This document shows positions 14,532 to 24,779 of a DNA stretch of 53,219 nt, one piece after another. The translations under genes and the position numbers were made by a program. The notes below the pieces were generated by a model. It worked only from the letters and a program-made list of their open reading frames with translations. It searched no databases and was not told where the DNA came from. Numbering within the stretch: position 1 is the stretch's first letter; each line of letters opens with the position of its first letter. The stretch comes from CAMAVH01 sp036500145 (GTDB lineage Bacteria; Pseudomonadota; Alphaproteobacteria; SMXQ01), in contig DASYCO010000046.1 in assembly GCA_036500145.1 (NCBI GenBank), positions 1 through 53,219 of the forward strand, given 5' to 3'.

Positions 14532-15584
14532 TTACCAGCCGAGAATGGCCTTCGTCTTGTCGAGCACGGGCTGCGGAATCTTCGCCGCCTCCTGCACCAG
14601 GGCATCGAGTTGCTCGCCGCTGCGCAGGCGCACGTCGAAGCCGCCCTTCTCCATATCGGCGATGAAGGCCGCATCCTTGCCGGTGGCCTGATAGGCGTCG
14701 CGCAGCGCCTTCACGCGGTCGGCCGGCACGCCCGGCGCCACCCAATGGTTGTAGCCGATGGCGACCGGCATGGAGACCAGCGCCGCAATCTGCTTCTGCT
14801 CTTCGGTCTGCGCGAGGTCGATGAGCAGCGGCACGTTCGGCAGGTCCGGCTCCTTCTCGGTGCCGACCTGCACCAGGATAGCGATCTTGCCGTCCTTCAC
14901 CCAGTCGGCCTTCTGGCTCATCAGGCTGGCGTAAGACCCGCCGCCGCGGCCGTGCAACTCGCCGCGCTCGATGGCGAGGTTGGTCTCGTTGGTGCCGGTG
15001 TAGCCGTTGATGATCTTGAACTTGGTGCCGATCAGCGCATTCAGCACGTTCGGATAGATATTGGCGTCGGAGATGACGCCGCTGCCGCCGACCAGCACGT
15101 CCTTGTGCTTGGCGTCCTCGATGGTCTTGACGCCGCTCGTCGCGATCCAGGCGAAGGCGACGTTGTTCGACGAGCTCATGCTGCCGATCCAGACGAACTT
15201 CGCCGGGTCGTACTGCGCCCCCTCGCCGCCCAGCAGCTTGTACATGGCGGCGCCCTGGTTGACGGCGGCCATTGTCAGGCCGTCCTTGGCCGCGACGTTG
15301 TAGACGTTGTTCGCCGCCGTGACGCCGCCGGCGCCCACCATGTTCTGCACGATCATCACCGGCTTGCCGGGAACCCGGTCGGCCATGTGCTTGGCGAGGA
15401 TGCGCGCGATCAGGTCGTAGCCGCCGCCCGGACCGAAGCCGACCATCACCTTGATGGTCTTGCCCTTGTAGAAGTCGGCCGGCGACTGCGCGTTCGCCCC
15501 GCCCGCAAAGGGAACCTGCGCCGCGAACAGCGCCGCAGCCGTCGTCGCGGCGCATAGCAGGGTCTTGGGAGAGAACGTGGTCAT
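14532..15584 (-). CDS. Tripartite tricarboxylate transporter solute-binding protein (Bug family)
   Basis: The 350-residue precursor starts at MTTFSPKTLLCAATTAAALF and has a signal peptide ending near GGANA|Q. The mature part opens with the Bug signature ADFYKGKTIKVMVGFGPGGGYD. It continues with VPGKPVMIVQNMVGAGG, which forms the carboxylate-binding pocket around residues 65-95. Bug proteins capture carboxylated solutes in the periplasm for TctAB permeases. No TctA or TctB is in the window. A Met 14 codons upstream is possible, but AAGGAG sits before the chosen start. It is last in the coxMSL-Bug-Pht5-Bug run and is followed by a terminator. Confidence 0.9.
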   Translation of the reverse strand: MTTFSPKTLLCAATTAAALFAAQVPFAGGANAQSPADFYKGKTIKVMVGFGPGGGYDLIARILAKHMADRVPGKPVMIVQNMVGAGGVTAANNVYNVAAKDGLTMAAVNQGAAMYKLLGGEGAQYDPAKFVWIGSMSSSNNVAFAWIATSGVKTIEDAKHKDVLVGGSGVISDANIYPNVLNALIGTKFKIINGYTGTNETNLAIERGELHGRGGGSYASLMSQKADWVKDGKIAILVQVGTEKEPDLPNVPLLIDLAQTEEQKQIAALVSMPVAIGYNHWVAPGVPADRVKALRDAYQATGKDAAFIADMEKGGFDVRLRSGEQLDALVQEAAKIPQPVLDKTKAILGW

Positions 15585-15647
15585 CTTGCGGCACTGCTCC
15601 TTGATGAGTGATGAAAGCCGACGCACGTCCCCGCCAAGAACCTGCCG

Positions 15648-16637
15648 TCAGACGCGGAAGATGTGGCCGCGCTTGCGGCCCTGGTCGACCTTGAGGAACA
15701 GCTCGTCGAGCGAATGCTGCTTCGAGCTGATGCCCTGCTCGAATGAGTATTTCGCCAGCAGGTTGAGCTGATGCTCGTTCTTCTCGGTCATGCCGTACTC
15801 GAACGGATCGGTGCCGAGCGCTTCCTCCTGCTCTTCCCAGGCCTCGCGGTACCAGGCGAGCGGCGCGACGCGCGGGTTCTCCATGCGCTTCATGCCAAGG
15901 GCCTTGGCCTCGTTGAAGGCGTGGAACAGGTTGATCGGCACCCAGGGATGCTTGTCGACGATCTCCTGCTTGATGCCGACGGCGTGCATGATCGGAAAAA
16001 TGCCCGTCCGCTTGTAGAAGGCCTTTTCCTCTTCCTTGTAGTTGGGGAAGAGGCGGCCGACGTTCGGGTCCTTGTCTAGCATCGGCTGGATCAGGTCGGG
16101 ATGCAGCAGCGCGTCGAGCTCGCCCTTCGACAGCATCTCCTCGACGCCGCGGTCGTCCGGCAGCTTGGTGAGCTTGAGGCCCGGCGGCGGCACGAAGGGC
16201 ACGCTCTCGTCGAGCTCGGAGTACCAGTCGATCGAGCGGTGCGGCACGCCATATTCGGATTCGAGGAAGCCGCGCATCCACAGGATGGCGCTCGCCTGGT
16301 ACTGCTTCACGCCGACCTTCTTGCCGATCAGGTCCGTGGGCTTCGTGATGCCCTTCTTCGTGTTGATGAAGATGAAGCCGTGGCGGAAGCGACGGTGCGG
16401 GAAGACGGGGATGGCGGCGAAGGGCTGGCCCTTGTCGCGCGCGGCCATGTAGGAGGAGCAGGAGATTTCCGCCACGTCGAAGTCCTGGTTGCGCAGGAAG
16501 CGCCAGTGGCGCGTCGTCGAGTCCATCTTGCTCACGACCGTCAGGTCGATGCCGTCGGCCTTGACGCGGCCGTCGATGAGCGGACGGGTGATCTCGTAGT
16601 CGCCGATGGCGAGGGACAGCTCCAGATTCTTCGTCAT
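15648..16637 (-). CDS. 4,5-dihydroxyphthalate decarboxylase-like (Pht5 family) protein, second copy
   Basis: The 329-residue protein is the same length as its paralogue at 2933-3922 and shares its landmarks: FDVAEISCSSYM, IPVFPHRRFRHGFIFIN (about 76-92), GVKQYQASAILWMRGFLESEYGV and FPIMHAVGIKQEIVDKHPW. There is no signal peptide, so a cytoplasmic enzyme or binding protein is expected rather than a transporter component. It lies between two Bug genes, which links it with carboxylate uptake. Decarboxylation of an imported acid is the best guess; the substrate is unknown. Confidence 0.75.
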   Translation of the reverse strand: MTKNLELSLAIGDYEITRPLIDGRVKADGIDLTVVSKMDSTTRHWRFLRNQDFDVAEISCSSYMAARDKGQPFAAIPVFPHRRFRHGFIFINTKKGITKPTDLIGKKVGVKQYQASAILWMRGFLESEYGVPHRSIDWYSELDESVPFVPPPGLKLTKLPDDRGVEEMLSKGELDALLHPDLIQPMLDKDPNVGRLFPNYKEEEKAFYKRTGIFPIMHAVGIKQEIVDKHPWVPINLFHAFNEAKALGMKRMENPRVAPLAWYREAWEEQEEALGTDPFEYGMTEKNEHQLNLLAKYSFEQGISSKQHSLDELFLKVDQGRKRGHIFRV

Positions 16638-16799
16638 GTAGTTCCTCTTTCAGTTACGCGACGCCGCCGATGCGGCGCCCCCGCTAGCTCTCATCTCGAC
16701 GCGGACCAGGCAAAGCCTAGTTTGGGGCCCGACCTCGCCCGGCCCGCGGAACAGATGCGCGCGGAGCGCACCCGTCTCTGTTCATTCCCGGCACGCCGC

Positions 16800-17849
16800 C
16801 TAGCGCGCGCCCTTCTCGACGATGTCGCGCGCCTGGTCGGCGACGGCGACCGGCATGGCATAGATCTCGGCCAGCATGTCGGCGACCTCCTGGCCGGTCA
16901 TCGGCGACACCTCGAGCTTGTTCTTCTCCATCTCGGCAATGAAGTCCTTGTCCTTCATCGTGTCGTCGAAGCCCTTGCGCAGGGTGGCGAGGCGGTCGCC
17001 GGGGAGGCCCGGCGGCGCGGCATAGGGCCGGCCCATCTCCTGGCGACTCAGGAACAGCTTGAGCAACTGCATCTGTTCAGGCGTCTTGGCGAAATCGGTG
17101 ACCACCGGCACGTTGGGAAGCTCCGGGTTCTTGCGCAGCGACAGCACCAGGAACGGGATCAGCTTCTTCTCCGGCACCCAGTCCGGGCGCGTGCTCTTGA
17201 TGCTGCTCCACGACCAGCCGCAGCGGCCCTCGACCTCCTCGCGCTCGATTGCGAGCGCCATCTCGGCCCCGCCCGGATAGCCGGTGACGAGGCGGATCTT
17301 CGCGCCGAAGGCGTTCTTCAGGGCGGCGGAGAAGATGTCGGCGTCGGACGCCGGTCCCTCGCCGGCTGCGGTGAACAGGTTCGCCTGCATGTCCTCCCAG
17401 CTCTTGATCTTGGAGGTGTGCCAGGCCGCGCAGACGCTGGTCTCGGCGCTCGTGCTGCCGACCCAGTTGAACTTCGTCACGTCGAACTGCGCGTCCTTGT
17501 TGCGCAGCAGCGGCTCGACGGGAATGCCGCGCCCGACGGTGCCGATCGTCAGGCCGTCCTTGGGCGCCGCCGCATAGAGGTAGTTGGCCAGCTTCAGGCT
17601 GCCGGCGCCGGGCATGTTCTGCACGATCAGCGTCGGCTTGCCGGGAATGTAGTTGCCCATGTAGCGCGAGAGCAGCCGCGCCACCACGTCATAGCCGCCG
17701 CCGGACGTGTAGCCGACCATGACGTTGAGGTTCTTGCCGGCATAGAAGTTCGCCTGCGCCTGCGCGGGCGACGGCGAGGCTGACAGGGCCATGGCCGCAA
17801 AGGCCACGCCCAACGCTGAAACGCCTAGCTTGCTCCACGTCCTCTTCAT
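16800..17849 (-). CDS. Tripartite tricarboxylate transporter solute-binding protein (Bug family)
   Basis: The 349-residue precursor has a clear signal peptide (MKRTWSKLGVSALGVAFAAM, cleavage near AQA|Q). The Bug opening NFYAGKNLNVMVGYTSGGGYD and the IPGKPTLIVQNMPGAGSLK pocket segment follow. It differs from the other two Bug proteins in the window and has two cysteines in the ligand lobe (SVCAAWHTS, EGRCGWSW) that might form a disulfide. No membrane component is nearby. It is 31 bases downstream of the CoxL-like gene and probably in its operon, so it may bind that enzyme's substrate or a relative. Confidence 0.9.
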   Translation of the reverse strand: MKRTWSKLGVSALGVAFAAMALSASPSPAQAQANFYAGKNLNVMVGYTSGGGYDVVARLLSRYMGNYIPGKPTLIVQNMPGAGSLKLANYLYAAAPKDGLTIGTVGRGIPVEPLLRNKDAQFDVTKFNWVGSTSAETSVCAAWHTSKIKSWEDMQANLFTAAGEGPASDADIFSAALKNAFGAKIRLVTGYPGGAEMALAIEREEVEGRCGWSWSSIKSTRPDWVPEKKLIPFLVLSLRKNPELPNVPVVTDFAKTPEQMQLLKLFLSRQEMGRPYAAPPGLPGDRLATLRKGFDDTMKDKDFIAEMEKNKLEVSPMTGQEVADMLAEIYAMPVAVADQARDIVEKGAR

Positions 17850-17880
17850 GCTTCATCCCCCAATGAAAAACGATGATGGA

Positions 17881-20228
17881 TTACGCCAGTAAAGCCTTCA
17901 TGCGCTGTGGCGACACCGGCAGCTGGACGACGGCGCCCGGCTTGCCGATCGCGTCGTCGATCGCGCTCGCGATCGCCCCCCCGACGCCGTTGATGCCGCC
18001 TTCGCCCGCGCCCTTGATCCCCAGCGGGTTCATCGGGCTCGGCGCGTCCTCGGTGATGAGCACGTCGATCTTCGGCACTTCGCCGAGGGTCGGCAGCAGG
18101 TAGTCGACGAAAGTGACGGCGAGCGGCTCGCCTGTCTCGCTGTAGGCGAATTCCTCGAACAGCGCGCCGCCGATGCCCTGCACGCAGCCGCCGACCAATT
18201 GGCCCTCGACCATCATCGGGTTGACGGCACGGCCGATGTCGTAGCCGATCAGGAAGCGCTCGACCTTGGTCTGGCCGGTCTCCTTGTCGACCCGCACCTG
18301 CGCCAGATGCACGCCGTAGGGGAAGACGGTGAAGTCCGTGTTGAACCAGGCCTCGGCGAACAGGTGCGGATCGCGCCCGTTCAGCAGCTTGGCGCCCGGC
18401 GCCATCTTCTTCGCCAGGTCGCCAAGGCTCAGCGACGGTCCACCCGGCGGCGAGCCCTTCTTCACGATGACGCCGTCGACGATGTCGAGGTCGGCGACGG
18501 GCAGTTGCAGCAGCTCCGCGCCGAACTCCAGCGCCTTGGCGCGGAGCTTGAGCGCCGTCTCGTTGACGGCGCTGCCGGTCAGCACCGTCGCGCGGGCGGC
18601 GTGGGCGCCGATGCCCTGGGCGATGCGGTCGGTCTGGCCGTGGATGACGGTGATCCTCTGGTAGTCGACGCCGAGCGCCTCGGCGGCGATCTGCGCCATG
18701 CTGGTCTCGAAGCCCTGCCCCAGCGACGCGCCACCGGTGACCAGCTCGACGTCGCCGTTGACGTCGACCGAGATCTTGGCGCCGTCGGACGGCCCGCGAC
18801 CGCTTTCCTCGACGAACAGCGCGATGCCGATGCCGACCATCTCGCCCTTGGCGCGCCGCGCCTTCAGCGCAGCATCGGTCTCGTCCCACTTGAAGGCCGC
18901 GAGCGACTTGTCGAGCAGCAGCGCGTAGTCGCCCGAATCGTAGAGCAGTTCCTCGACGCCCTGCTCCTCGAACTCGATGAGGTAGGGCATCTGGTCCTTG
19001 TGGATCAGGTTGCGCCGGCGAATCTCGATGCGGTCGAGGCCCATCTTGTCGGCCAGCGCGTCGACGAGGCGCTCGCGCACGAAGGTGCTCTCGTAGCGGC
19101 CCGGCGCGCGGTAGGTGGCGCAGGGCGTCTTGTTGGTCAGGCGATAGTGGCAGATGCCGCGATAGGCGGGAATGTCGTAGCCGCCCGTCATCATGCAGAG
19201 CGTGCGGTTGGCGACGTTGGCGCCATGCGTGCGCACGTAGGCGCCCTGATCGTGGAAGATCTCGTCGTCGATGCCGAGGATCTTGCCGTTCTCGTCGGCG
19301 CAGATGCGCACCTTGTGGCGCTGCTCGCGGCCCTGGTTGGCGCACATCAGATGCTCGCGGCGGTCCTCGATCCACTTGACCGGACGGTCGAAGCGCATGG
19401 CGGCGACCAGTACCAGCACGTCTTCCGGATACAGTTCGCCGCGGATGCCGAAGCCGCCGCCGACGTGGCTTTCGTGCACATGCATGCCCTTGGGCGCCCG
19501 GCCCAGCATGTTGACCAGCGTGTCGCGGTTGCGGTGCGGCACCTTGGCCGCGCCGTGCAGCTCGAGGATGTCCTTCGTCTTGTCGTAGAAGCCGATGGCG
19601 CCGCGCGTCTCCATCGGCACGCCCGAATGGCGGCCGGTGAAGAGATCGAGCTCGACGATGGTATGCGCCTTCTTGAAGGCGCCTTCGATGTCGCCGAAGC
19701 TATGCTTGAGCAGCGCGCCTTCGGTCGTGCGGCCAGGCTCGAACTCGCCAGTCGGCGCCCAGCAGTCGATGACGACGGGCAGTTCCTCGATCTCGACCTC
19801 GACCAGCTCGGCGGCGTCTTCCGCCACATAGGGGTCTTCGGCGAAGACGGCCGCGATCGGATCGCCGACGTAGCGCACGCGGCCCTTGGCCAGCACGGGC
19901 TGGCGGTAGGGCTTGAGGATTTCGGCGGCGCGGTCGGCGCGGAAATCGACCGGGCCCAGCTCCTTGATGTCGTCGTTGGTCCAGATCGCGACGACGCCCG
20001 GCACGGCGAGCGCCGCCGCGGTGTTGATCGAGACGATCTTGCCGTGGGCCTGGGCCGAGCGGACGATGCGCATATGCATCTGGCGCGGGAAGTTGATGTC
20101 GCCGGCATAGCGGCCACGCCCCGTCACCAGCGGCGGATCTTCCAGGCGGACGGCGCGGTGGCCGAGAATCTTGCGCTCCTCCGTGGTCGGCGGAGTCGGA
20201 TAGACCTTCGCGCCGTGGAGATGATCGG

Positions 20229-20232
<4 letters not shown>
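17881..20232 (-). CDS. Molybdenum hydroxylase large subunit (CoxL/xanthine dehydrogenase family)
   Basis: The 783-residue protein is the molybdopterin-cytosine-dinucleotide-binding subunit of a three-part hydroxylase. It has GHRAVRLEDPPLVTGRGRYAGD at the start, VRYVGDPIAAVFAE, the VGGGFGIRG motif, VELVTGGASLGQGFETSMAQ, and the C-terminal GAGEGGINGVGG with the catalytic glutamate. The active-site loop reads CATYRAPGR, unlike the Cys-containing loop of true form I CO dehydrogenase and closer to form II-type hydroxylases. It therefore probably hydroxylates an N-heterocycle or aldehyde rather than oxidising CO. Its start overlaps coxS by 4 bases (ATGA). Confidence 0.93.
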
Positions 20233-20722
<490 letters not shown>

Positions 20723-20726
<4 letters not shown>

Positions 20727-21583
20727 GTGGCAGCTCTCTCCAGCGCGCGGAAGACGACGGTGCCCGCCAGCTCGCGACGATAGTCCGCGGGCGTCTGGGC
20801 GTCTTCGATGGGGTCGACGTTGCCGGAGGCGGCCTGCGCGGCGGCCTTGAAGGCCTCCGCCGTAGGCGCCTGGCCATTGAGCGCGGCTTCCGCTTCGGCG
20901 CTGCGGCGCGGCGTACCCTCGATGCCGCCAAGGCCGACGCGGGCCTCGGCGATCTTTCCATTCACGATGCGGTAGGCCACGAGCGCGGCGCCGATGGCGA
21001 AGTCGCCGGCGCGGCGGTTGAACTCGTAGAAGCCGAACTTCGTGTCCTCGCTCAGCATCGGCAGGCGCACTTCGGCGAGCAGTTCGTCGGCTTCAAGCGC
21101 CGTCGTCATGATGCTCTGGAAATAGTCGGCGGCGGCGATGCGGCGCGCGCCCTTGGCGGTGCGGGCGACCATCTCGCCGCCGAGAGTCGCCACGGTCAGG
21201 CACCATTCGGAGGCCGGGTCGGAATGGGCCAGGCTGCCGCACATGGTGCCGCGCGTGCGGATGGGATAGTGCGCGATGTTGTGGACCACGTCGGCCAGCA
21301 GCCGGCCGAGGACGCCATGGGCCGGATCGGCCTTGTGGAAGGCGGCATGGCGCACCAGGGCGCCGACCGAAAGAGCGTCGCCGTCGACGGCGAGACGGTC
21401 GAGGCCGGCGACGCCGTTGATGTCGACCAGATGGGTCGGGCGCGCCAGCCGGAAGGCCATGGCCGGCACCAGGCTTTGGCCGCCGGCAAGGATTCTGCCG
21501 TCGTCGGGAGCGACTTCAGCCAGCAGCGCCAAGGCGGCATCGAGCGTGCGTGGCGCGTGATAGACGAATGCGGCGGGCTTCAT
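20723..21583 (-). CDS. Molybdenum hydroxylase FAD-binding medium subunit (CoxM type)
   Basis: The 286-residue protein starts at MKPAAFVYHAPRTLD; a further upstream Met adds 21 unrelated residues. It has the FAD motifs AGGQSLVPAMAFR (about 32-44) and TRGTMCGSLAHSDPASEW (about 110-127), where most relatives have TxGG[ST], and a C-terminal CO_deh_flav_C region (RAGDFAIGAALVAYRI, GLGGIEGTPRR). It would pass electrons to an external acceptor. It is the first gene of the coxM-S-L group. An AT-rich stretch upstream at 21610-21650 contains TTGTAT and CTTAAA 17 bases apart, a possible promoter. Confidence 0.93.
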
Positions 21584-21713
21584 ATATCGGAGCGATCCAG
21601 GGACGAGTTGTTCACTTTTTAAGAAATAATCTCTTTTTTGATACAACGGAGCTTAGGGGTCGCCCCTGCCCCCGTCAACGCCGTTCACGCGAATACAGGC
21701 AATCGCCATGCCA

Positions 21714-21736
21714 CCGTCATGCCAAGGGCATGACGG
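21714..21736. repeat. Perfect 10-bp inverted repeat between corA and coxM
   Basis: CCGTCATGCC and GGCATGACGG flank a 3-base loop. The repeat lies upstream of coxM and downstream of corA. It could be a terminator without T-run or a protein-binding site. Confidence 0.5.
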
Positions 21737-21800
21737 ATCGTAGCGTGAAATCAGCAGATGGACGAAAGGCCGAAACGGCGGCGGGCGAAGCGCCCTGCGC

Positions 21801-22775
21801 TCAGAGCCAGCGGCGGTACTTGAAGTACCAATAGGGCGCGATGGCCGAGGCGACCATCAGCACAAGGGCGAGCGGATAGCCCAGGTGCCAGGCCAGTTCC
21901 GGCATGTGCTCGAAGTTCATGCCGTAGATGCTGGCGATCAGCGTCGGCGGCAGGAACACGACCGCCGCGACGGAGAACAGCTTGATGATGTTGGTCTGTT
22001 CGATGTTGACCATGCCCAGCGTGGCGTCGAGCAGGAAGTTCACCTTGCCCGACAGGAAGGTCGAGTGGTCGCTGAGCGAATGCACGTCGGCCATCACGGT
22101 CGGCATGCGGCTCTCGATGTCCTTGCGCGCCGGCAGGTCGGCGATGGAGCCGATGAAGGTCAGCAGGCGGTTGATGCTGACCAGGCTTTCACGGCATTTC
22201 GAGGCCAGGTCGCCGTTGCGCCCCACCCGGCGCAGCATGTCCTTGAAGAAGTCGCCGCCGTGCGAGACGCCGGGAGCCGGGTCGAACACTTCGCTGGAGA
22301 TGGCGTCGATGTCGAGGCCGACGCGCTCGAGCAGGTCGGCGAGCCGGTCGGTGACGGCGTCGAGCAGGCCCATCAGCACCGCCTCGCCCGAAGCGCGCAG
22401 CATGGACTGGCGCAGGCAGCGGGCGGCGAAAGTGCGGAACGGCGCCGGTTCGCCATAGCGCAGGGTCACCAGGATCTCGCCGACGAGGATGAAGGTGACG
22501 ACGGTGCTTTCCGGCTGCAGCGTGTCGGACTTGGCCAGCACGGTGGCGGTCATGTAGGTGCCGGCGCCTTCCTGGTACAGGCGGCTCGACACTTCGATCT
22601 CGCGCATCTCTTCGTGGGTCGGCATCTCGACGCCGAGGGCGCGCTCAAGGGCGCGCTCCTCCTCGCCCGTCGGGTTGAGCAGATCGATCCACACGCTGTC
22701 TTCAGGCAGCGCGCCGCCAGCCAGGAGTTCGGACGTGCTCGCGGCACCGGCGGTCCGGGTGAAGATGTTGATCAT
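21801..22775 (-). CDS. corA: CorA-type magnesium/divalent cation channel
   Basis: The 324-residue protein has the long helical cytoplasmic domain of CorA and two C-terminal membrane helices. The hallmark GMN is present in YGMNFEHMPEL between them, and a short basic tail (YWYFKYRRWL) follows. I start at MINIFTRTAG, which has TGAGG upstream; the open frame extends 136 codons further but without family similarity. CorA forms pentameric channels that import Mg2+ (or Co2+/Ni2+). It is separate from the coxMSL operon. Confidence 0.93.
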   Translation of the reverse strand: MINIFTRTAGAASTSELLAGGALPEDSVWIDLLNPTGEEERALERALGVEMPTHEEMREIEVSSRLYQEGAGTYMTATVLAKSDTLQPESTVVTFILVGEILVTLRYGEPAPFRTFAARCLRQSMLRASGEAVLMGLLDAVTDRLADLLERVGLDIDAISSEVFDPAPGVSHGGDFFKDMLRRVGRNGDLASKCRESLVSINRLLTFIGSIADLPARKDIESRMPTVMADVHSLSDHSTFLSGKVNFLLDATLGMVNIEQTNIIKLFSVAAVVFLPPTLIASIYGMNFEHMPELAWHLGYPLALVLMVASAIAPYWYFKYRRWL

Positions 22776-23004
22776 GCCGTAGAACCTCAACGCTGGGCTG
22801 TGCGGACCGGCCTTGCGCCGTCCGATGGTGAACGCTGGTGGGCCGGTATAATCCTCAAATCGAACAAAGAAAAGACAAGCCGGTCGATTGGCGGGCGAAT
22901 CTTCCGGCTCGCCGCCTGCCCGTCGGGCCGCCTGCTTCAGGGCCGCTGGGGCCACGTAAAAACGCGGAGAATCTGGATTTTCCCGGAAGGTTAAGGCCGC
23001 CGGC

Positions 23005-23892
23005 TCACTCGCCGACCAGCCATTCGCTGCGCCAGCGCAAGGGGGCCGCCGCGCCCTCGCCGCCTTGGCGCAGGACGCGGGCGAGGAACGGCAATATCTC
23101 CTGCAGTTCCTCCGCCAGCTTCCAGGGCGGATTGACCAGGACGAGGCCGCAGCCGTTGAAGCGCTCCGGATCGTCGCCGTCATGGATCATCAGCTCGGCG
23201 GCCAGGATGCGGCGGATGCCCGACGCGGCCAGCTCGCCATGGAAGACGTCGACCGGACGGCGGCCCTTCACCGGATACCAGAGCGCATAGACGCCGGTCG
23301 CCCAGCGGGCATGGGCGGCGACCAGCCCCTTGGCCAGGACGGCGAATTCGTCGCGCCGCTCGAAGGGCGGGTCGACGACCACGAAGCCGCGCCGCTCGAG
23401 CGGCGGCACCATCGCCTTCAGCGCCTGGTAGCCGTCCATGGCGTGGATCTTGGCCTGGCGGTCGCGGGCGAACTCGCGCTCCAGGGTCTTGGCGTCCTCG
23501 GGGTGAAGCTCGCAGGCCGCGAGCCTATCGCCAAGCCCTTTCATGGAAGGTGGCCGCATCAGGCTGCGCAGGAAACGCGGCGAGCCGGGATACCAGCGCA
23601 GCCGCTTGGCGAGCGGCCCGTTGCCCTCGTTGAGGGCGGCGACGGCGGCGACATAGTCGGCCAGCAGCGCCGGCCATTCCCCATCGGCCAGGAGCCGCCG
23701 GATGCCGCCTGCGGCTTCGCCGGTCTTCTGCGCCTCTTCCGAGAGAAGGTCGTAGCGCCCGATGCCCGCGTGGGTGTCGAGCAGGAAAAGCGGCGCATCC
23801 TTGACCGCGAGATGGGCGACGACGCGACACAGCACGATATGCTTGAAGACGTCGGCAAAATTGCCGGCGTGGTAGACGTGACGGTAATTCAT
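23005..23892 (-). CDS. rlmJ: 23S rRNA (adenine-2030-N6)-methyltransferase
   Basis: The 295-residue protein matches RlmJ (YhiR). It begins MNYRHVYHAGNFADVFKHIVL, has the SAM site LDTHAGIGRYDLL (about 38-50), and has the N6-adenine methyltransferase catalytic motif as VVDPPFE (about 173-179), the family's DPP-[YF] form. It modifies A2030 of 23S rRNA. It stands alone with no obvious link to its neighbours. Confidence 0.94.
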   Translation of the reverse strand: MNYRHVYHAGNFADVFKHIVLCRVVAHLAVKDAPLFLLDTHAGIGRYDLLSEEAQKTGEAAGGIRRLLADGEWPALLADYVAAVAALNEGNGPLAKRLRWYPGSPRFLRSLMRPPSMKGLGDRLAACELHPEDAKTLEREFARDRQAKIHAMDGYQALKAMVPPLERRGFVVVDPPFERRDEFAVLAKGLVAAHARWATGVYALWYPVKGRRPVDVFHGELAASGIRRILAAELMIHDGDDPERFNGCGLVLVNPPWKLAEELQEILPFLARVLRQGGEGAAAPLRWRSEWLVGE

Positions 23893-24035
23893 GGCTGGCG
23901 AGTCTAGATCAAAACGCGGCGCGTTGCGCGTTTTCCAGGCATGGCTTTTGGCGCCCTGCCGCCGAGGCAGGACGGGCCAGGCCTGCGGCCGCGGGCGCGA
24001 AGCGTCGCCGCAGCCTCTGAAAGCCTATCGGCGCG

Positions 24036-24779
24036 CTACTTCGTGAAGCGCGAGAGCACGAACCAGGCCTGCCACTTCAGCCCCGGCAGGGACAGCAGCA
24101 GGCGGTCGAGCGCCCTGAACGGACTCACCGGCAGACGCAGCACGACGGCGCCGAGCGTGCTCAGGCCGTAAAACGACAATTTTATGTCGGAAAAATATTT
24201 GCGCGCCGTCACGAAGTCACGTCGCAGCAGCGGATGCTCGTCGACGGTGCGCGCTTCGGGCGTGCGGTCGCGATAGGCGTTGATGACAGGGTTGTGACCC
24301 AGCGGCTCGAGAAACAGGGCCGTGCCGCCCGGCCGGAGCACGCGCCGGATCTCGGCATAGCAGCGGTCGATGTCGAGGTGATGGACGATGCTGCAGCCGA
24401 ACACCAGGTCGAAGGCGTTGTCAGGCAGGTCCATCTGCTCGGCGTTCATGCAGAGAAAGCGCGCCTGGGTGCCTTCCGCGGCCTCGTTCGCCCGGGCGAT
24501 CCAGGCGTCGGAGATGTCGATGCCGGTGATGCTGCGGGCGCCGCGCGCGTGGGTCAGAGAGATGTCCCCCGCCGCGCAGCCGTATTCCAGGACGTCGGCC
24601 CCGATCGAGAAGCGCTCGATCATCTTGTGGTAGTCCACGCTGCCGTGGTTCACGGCGGCGTAGTACTTCAGAACCTTGTCGCGTGGATTGTCGATGACGA
24701 GCGCATTATGGAAATCGCGCTCACGCTCCACCCGGGCGTCGGCGATGACTTCGCCGACGTCTGCAATGACGTCGCTCAT
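24036..24779 (-). CDS. Class I SAM-dependent methyltransferase
   Basis: The 247-residue protein starts at MSDVIADVGEV with AAGGGGATAGCC before it. It holds a Methyltransf_11-type domain: VLEYGCAAGDISL (motif I, about 63-75), TGIDISDAWIARA (motif II), MDLPDNAFDLVFGCSIVHHLD (motif IV) and VLRPGGTALFLEPLGHNPV. The C-terminal 80 residues are hydrophobic and basic and may touch membranes or a lipid substrate. The substrate cannot be read from the sequence. Confidence 0.88.
   Translation of the reverse strand: MSDVIADVGEVIADARVERERDFHNALVIDNPRDKVLKYYAAVNHGSVDYHKMIERFSIGADVLEYGCAAGDISLTHARGARSITGIDISDAWIARANEAAEGTQARFLCMNAEQMDLPDNAFDLVFGCSIVHHLDIDRCYAEIRRVLRPGGTALFLEPLGHNPVINAYRDRTPEARTVDEHPLLRRDFVTARKYFSDIKLSFYGLSTLGAVVLRLPVSPFRALDRLLLSLPGLKWQAWFVLSRFTK

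Noticed and set aside
16101..17783. 560-codon plus-strand frame across the Pht5-like and Bug genes
   Set aside because: It crosses two recognisable genes and their gap, and has no motif of its own. It is a GC-driven shadow.
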